From Candidatus Aenigmatarchaeota archaeon (lineage in GTDB: Archaea > Aenigmatarchaeota > Aenigmatarchaeia > QMZP01), in contig JACQOC010000083.1 in assembly GCA_016202785.1 (NCBI GenBank), positions 1 through 7,436 on the forward strand: a stretch of DNA of 7,436 nucleotides. Direction: 5' to 3'. The first letter of the stretch is position 1. Each line of letters starts with the position of its first letter. The notes below the pieces were generated by a model. That model was not told the origin of the DNA. It ran no database searches and saw only the letters and a program-made list of their open reading frames with translations. This document shows, one piece after another, positions 4,561 to 7,436 of this stretch. A program made the position numbers and the translations under genes.

Positions 4561-5663
4561 CATTGATCTGCCGGCCTAAAGACCCCGTATTCGTCGGGAG
4601 CGAAACGGCTTGTGAAGGCTGCGTGCCGGTCGAGCAGGCCGATGAGGCCTGCGGGGAACGGCTCCGTGCCTAGGTTGGCCGCCTTGCTCTTGCTCAGTAT
4701 GGCCTGGTACAGTTCTCGTTCCTCTTGCGGTTGGACATTGGTTGAAAAGGATGAGACGCGGTGGCCTGATACTACGTCGTAATGCTGTCCCTCTTTTATG
4801 AACTTCGACGCGCCGTAAGCGTTGCGAATGGCATCTTCGTACGGCAGCGGTTCCAGGCCCGCCACGGCGAAAAGTTGCTGTAGCAGTTCATCGCTTTCCG
4901 AAATCGTGGCGCCCATGAGGTTGGCGATGTCGCGCATCTGGATAGGCTCCGCGTCTATTATGCACATTTGATGGTCACGGATGCCGAAGTTCAGGTGCCC
5001 GTAAAGGTCGAAAAGCATCCCTTGCCTGAGCATAGCGCTCATGCCTTCCAGGCTCTCATGCATCGCTTCCCGTGCGTCGCCCGGAAGCCTGTCATGCCAC
5101 TGTTTGAAACGCGGAATGTCCAGGGAAGGCGTCGCTTGCATATACCGGTATTTGGTGGTGCCTTGTGAAATCGCATAGTTGATAGTAAAATCGTCGAAGA
5201 CCTCTTTCGGAAGAATACGCTGCATCAGTCCTTGTCTAACTGTATCTAATCTCGATCGATCCCCATGCGCAGCGTTGGCTGCCGCTATCGTCGGGTCATA
5301 GATGGCCAATCGAATTGCCGCCAGTTCACGGTCAGCAGCGCCGTTCAGCACCTTTGCGCCATACGCTTCAACCATATCCTCATAATGCCTTGAAGTCGGC
5401 CGCACGACAATCCCGTCGGCACTCGGGACCCTATGATATCTGAGCAGCTGCTGGAATATGGCCACCACCCGCTGGTCGCGGCTGAACGTGCCGTGCTCCG
5501 CGGCCATGACGCCTCTCGGCTTCACCACTATCGTCTCCTCGGAGCCCGGGATTGGCATGCGGTAGGTGCGCTTGCCGATGTTGTTGCTGTAAATCACGTT
5601 CTCACCTGCGCCTACTTGTCCATAGTCAGGATACGCCTCCCAGAATGGTGAATTGCTGGCCAT
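4554..5663 (-). CDS. Kinase-like family protein of unknown function, paralogue of upstream gene, 369 aa
   Basis: I cannot name this protein, but it is a clear paralogue of the gene just upstream. Shared landmarks are PFWEAYPDYG (6-15), TIVVKPRG with K48 (44-51), AIFQQLLRYHRVPSADGIVVRPTS (68-91), VFDDF (155-159), RQGMLFDLYGHLNF with D219 and N225 (213-226), and CIIDAEPI with D237 and E239 (234-241). The order VVK, D-x5-N, DxEP resembles the ATP-lysine, catalytic-loop and metal-binding motifs of kinase or phosphotransferase folds. This is inference: there is no glycine-rich loop and D-to-N spacing is one longer than the usual D-x4-N. Two starts compete: a GTG at 5672 overlapping the upstream TGA, and the ATG at 5663. 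The ATG is chosen because AGGAAGTGA, close to the archaeal Shine-Dalgarno consensus, lies 6 nt before it. No membrane segment or signal peptide is seen. Confidence 0.85.
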   Translation of the reverse strand: MASNSPFWEAYPDYGQVGAGENVIYSNNIGKRTYRMPIPGSEETIVVKPRGVMAAEHGTFSRDQRVVAIFQQLLRYHRVPSADGIVVRPTSRHYEDMVEAYGAKVLNGAADRELAAIRLAIYDPTIAAANAAHGDRSRLDTVRQGLMQRILPKEVFDDFTINYAISQGTTKYRYMQATPSLDIPRFKQWHDRLPGDAREAMHESLEGMSAMLRQGMLFDLYGHLNFGIRDHQMCIIDAEPIQMRDIANLMGATISESDELLQQLFAVAGLEPLPYEDAIRNAYGASKFIKEGQHYDVVSGHRVSSFSTNVQPQEERELYQAILSKSKAANLGTEPFPAGLIGLLDRHAAFTSRFAPDEYGVFRPADQWR

Positions 5664-5668
5664 AGATT

Positions 5669-7255
5669 TCACTTCCTATAACCATAGTTCCAGTCAAATC
5701 GCTGGTCGGCAAAGAAGCTATCGGGCTTCTCCAGGAGGTCGCGCAGCAGCATGTTGAGCTGCGGCGGGAATGCCGACCTATAGCTCGGACGGCTGCCCAT
5801 AATCCGCGCAAACCGTTCCCTGTACAGCTCCAACTCTTCTTGGCTGCTGACGTTCGTCTCCCAGAACTCGCTTGGCCTGGACAGTACACCTGACCGCGAA
5901 TAGGTTGCGTTCCAAGAGGAAGCCATTTTCAAATACTTATCGTTTCCGTAGTTGGTGCTCACCGCGTCGGAATACGCTATGGGCGGCAAGTCCACTACCT
6001 TGAACAGGTCGTTGAGCGTGTTCTGCGAGGAACTGATGCAGACAGTGTCTCGAGGCAGATTGGCCAAGGAAATGGGCTCGACGTCCATCAGATAGAACTG
6101 GCCGTTGTGGAACGTCATATTGTTCTGGCCAAAAACATCTATGAGGAAGCCTGACCTAATGACGGAGTTCATGGCGGCCAAAGAGCTTCTAGCCCGCTGC
6201 CGCTGCGAAATGTCGGCCTTCTCGTACCACGACCTGAACTTCTCCGGATTGACGGTAAAGAAGCCCTCATTATGGGTGAAAGTGACGGGCACGATGTTGT
6301 CTCCAATATTTTTGGTCTCAAAAGACTCCACCTCATATCCCCATCGGTCGTCAAAGATGGCGCCAGGGAACCAGTTCTCGCATATGGAGATCTCGCCCTC
6401 GGTCAGCTGCCTGCTTTTCCCGCGCAGTGTTGACGCCTGCCGCAGCTCTTCGGCATATCGGGCCACCCGTAGGCCATGCGCCTTGATGCGCTCATACATG
6501 GCCGGCCACTTGGACATGTGTTCCGTATAGCCATCCTTTCCCCGCTCTGTTCTGAGATATTGGGCCCGGACCTTGGCCTTCGCCAGCTCCTTGCTCGGCA
6601 GCACAACAATCTCCTCTGCCGCCGGTACGCCGTAGAATCTTGCTATTTCCTGGAAAATGGCGATTTTACGCGGATCGCTGATGGACTCTTCGGCATCTAA
6701 ATCCTTGGTCTTCACTACGTATTGAATCCCGGTTTCCGGGTCGGCCACCAGGTAGGCCGAGCTGGAAGTATGAGAGACATCGTTGCCTTCTTGGATTACG
6801 CTTTCCCAGTCCAGATAGTCCTCCCAGAATGGCAGATGCTCTTCGCCATCATATGCTTTTTTCAGCTGCCTGACGATGGCTTCCCGGTTTTCATAGTCTT
6901 CAAGCTTCCTGCTGCCATCAGCCGCTGCAATCTGGCCGAGCGTGGCAGACAGTGCTCGATAGAATGTCGCGGTTTTTTCCATATCGTCCGGCCGCATCCG
7001 GAAATATTCGGCAATATTGTCCGCTGCCAGTCCGGGGTTCCCTGAGAACCTGGCCAAGTCGGCAAGGACCCTGAGCTCCTCGCCTTGCGTCACCCTGAAT
7101 TTGGCGCGATTGTCAGCAGCTGTTATCACTTTTAACCACTCGAAGTTGCTCGGGGCCAAGGCTTCCGCCAAATTGCGCAATTCCTGGACGAACTCCGGAG
7201 CAGCTTCCGGCAACTGCGCCACGATTTCATCGATGTTTTCGGGATGGTATTTCAT
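5669..7255 (-). CDS. Kinase-like family protein of unknown function with N-terminal helical extension, 528 aa
   Basis: This is the larger member of the tandem pair. Residues 1-140 are an N-terminal, probably all-helical extension absent from the shorter paralogue. The shared core runs from PFWEDYLDWESV (142-153) to the C-terminus. Core landmarks are QYVVKTKDL with K182, SDPRKIAIFQEIARFYGVPAAEEIVVLPS (193-221), IFDDRWGYE (300-308), RSGFLIDVFGQNNM with D373 and N379 (367-380), YLMDVEPISL with D391 and E393 (388-397), and NYGNDKYLK (435-443). I read this as a diverged protein-kinase or phosphotransferase-like fold, without a glycine-rich loop; target unknown. Its ATG overlaps the stop of the ribbon-helix-helix gene (ATGA), and GGAGG sits 4 nt before the ATG. 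It in turn overlaps or abuts the shorter paralogue. Soluble and acidic overall, without membrane segments. Confidence 0.87.
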   Translation of the reverse strand: MKYHPENIDEIVAQLPEAAPEFVQELRNLAEALAPSNFEWLKVITAADNRAKFRVTQGEELRVLADLARFSGNPGLAADNIAEYFRMRPDDMEKTATFYRALSATLGQIAAADGSRKLEDYENREAIVRQLKKAYDGEEHLPFWEDYLDWESVIQEGNDVSHTSSSAYLVADPETGIQYVVKTKDLDAEESISDPRKIAIFQEIARFYGVPAAEEIVVLPSKELAKAKVRAQYLRTERGKDGYTEHMSKWPAMYERIKAHGLRVARYAEELRQASTLRGKSRQLTEGEISICENWFPGAIFDDRWGYEVESFETKNIGDNIVPVTFTHNEGFFTVNPEKFRSWYEKADISQRQRARSSLAAMNSVIRSGFLIDVFGQNNMTFHNGQFYLMDVEPISLANLPRDTVCISSSQNTLNDLFKVVDLPPIAYSDAVSTNYGNDKYLKMASSWNATYSRSGVLSRPSEFWETNVSSQEELELYRERFARIMGSRPSYRSAFPPQLNMLLRDLLEKPDSFFADQRFDWNYGYRK

Positions 7256-7386
7256 ACCGCCTCCGTAAGCTTCTTGACCGCGAATTCCATGACGTGCGAC
7301 CGGTTGCGAAACCTTCCGGTGGCTACTAACTTGCGTATTTGGTACAGCGTTTCCACATCAAGCGCAACGCTGGTTTTGTGCTTCAT
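7252..7386 (-). CDS. Ribbon-helix-helix (CopG/Arc/MetJ-type) DNA-binding protein, 44 aa
   Basis: The sequence MKHKTSVALDVETLYQIRKLVATGRFRNRSHVMEFAVKKLTEAV fits a minimal ribbon-helix-helix fold. The beta-strand is KTSVALD (residues 4-10), helix A is VETLYQIRKLVATG, the turn is RFRNRSH, and helix B is VMEFAVKKLTEA. The RxRSxxMxxAV pattern in the turn and second helix is typical of CopG/NikR-N and antitoxin-type regulators, which bind DNA as dimers through paired beta-strands. It is first in an operon with two kinase-like paralogues, its TGA overlapping the next ATG. The ATG at 7386 lies about 24 nt from a TATA-like centre. Expected role: autorepressor of this operon, possibly antitoxin-like. 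The gene is complete although below usual ORF-length cut-offs. Confidence 0.85.
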   Translation of the reverse strand: MKHKTSVALDVETLYQIRKLVATGRFRNRSHVMEFAVKKLTEAV

Positions 7387-7387
7387 G

Positions 7388-7403
7388 GTTACCTAAAGTT
7401 ACC
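7388..7403. promoter_or_regulatory. Candidate operator: GTTACC direct repeat with 10-bp period
   Basis: GTTACC occurs at 7388-7393 and 7398-7403, exactly one helical turn apart, between the TATA-like box and the start codon of the ribbon-helix-helix gene. GGTTACC is itself near-palindromic. Ribbon-helix-helix dimers often bind short repeated half-sites on one DNA face, so occupancy here would block transcription initiation. Binding by this protein is inference. Confidence 0.45.
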
Positions 7404-7405
7404 CT

Positions 7406-7413
7406 ATATTTAT
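7406..7413 (-). promoter_or_regulatory. TATA-like box of the ribbon-helix-helix operon
   Basis: The minus strand reads ATAAATAT in an A/T-rich stretch, centred about 24 nt upstream of the ATG at 7386. No Shine-Dalgarno sequence precedes the first gene, pointing to leaderless initiation, while the second gene does have GGAGG. Confidence 0.5.
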
Positions 7414-7436
7414 TAAGCTTTTTCTACTTTATAGTC

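Noticed and set aside
5664..5672. GTG start at 5672 for the shorter kinase-like gene
   Set aside because: It is possible by GTGA overlap, but the AGGAAGTGA ribosome-binding sequence overlaps that GTG and is correctly spaced for the ATG at 5663.
4554..7386. Calling the last operon a HipBA toxin-antitoxin system
   Set aside because: The regulator is ribbon-helix-helix rather than HTH, the large proteins lack recognisable HipA motifs, and there are two of them. Only the general resemblance is kept as a hypothesis.
1..7436. CRISPR array, insertion sequence or prophage elements
   Set aside because: No regularly spaced repeats, transposase motifs, terminal inverted repeats or phage structural genes are visible.

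Overview
The window reads as archaeal. Operon-first genes have a TATA-like box about 24-26 nt upstream of the start codon, which implies leaderless mRNAs. One tRNA gene carries two introns, and a bulge-helix-bulge splice motif can be drawn for one of them. Trm112-like, TraB-like and SerK-like (ADP-dependent serine kinase) proteins fit the same picture. Gene density is high, with ATGA-type start/stop overlaps. Noncanonical tRNA introns and many unrecognised proteins would suit a small-genome lineage such as DPANN/Micrarchaeota, or a crenarchaeote-like one. That placement is inference only.

Layout, left to right. Positions 1-2032 (minus strand, transcribed right to left) hold a three-gene sulfur amino acid operon: a SerK/ParB-like serine kinase homologue, a catalytic-domain-only cystathionine beta-synthase homologue, and the N-terminal 168 residues of a cystathionine gamma-lyase/synthase cut by the window edge. 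Positions 2122-2427 (minus) hold two tRNA genes: tRNA-Ser(UGA) with an 88-nt anticodon-loop intron and a 32-nt T-loop intron, then tRNA-Val(CAC). A perfect 9-bp hairpin lies in the 31-nt spacer between them. Positions 2548-3603 (minus) hold an unrecognised, comparatively A/T-rich gene. Positions 3653-4547 hold a divergent pair, a Trm112-like zinc-ribbon protein (minus) and a TraB-family protein (plus), around one nearly symmetric TATA element. Positions 4554-7386 (minus) hold a second operon: a 44-aa ribbon-helix-helix regulator followed by two tandem paralogues (528 and 369 aa). The paralogues share a kinase/phosphotransferase-like motif set (VVK, D-x5-N, DxEP).

How the genes may work together. 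The first operon suggests conversion of serine to O-phosphoserine, condensation with homocysteine to cystathionine, and cleavage to cysteine. The last operon looks like a self-regulated accessory module of unknown function. Two GTTACC repeats exactly 10 bp apart lie between its TATA box and first codon and are a plausible operator for the ribbon-helix-helix protein. The most novel-looking elements are this paralogue module and the doubly interrupted tRNA-Ser with the adjoining inter-tRNA hairpin.
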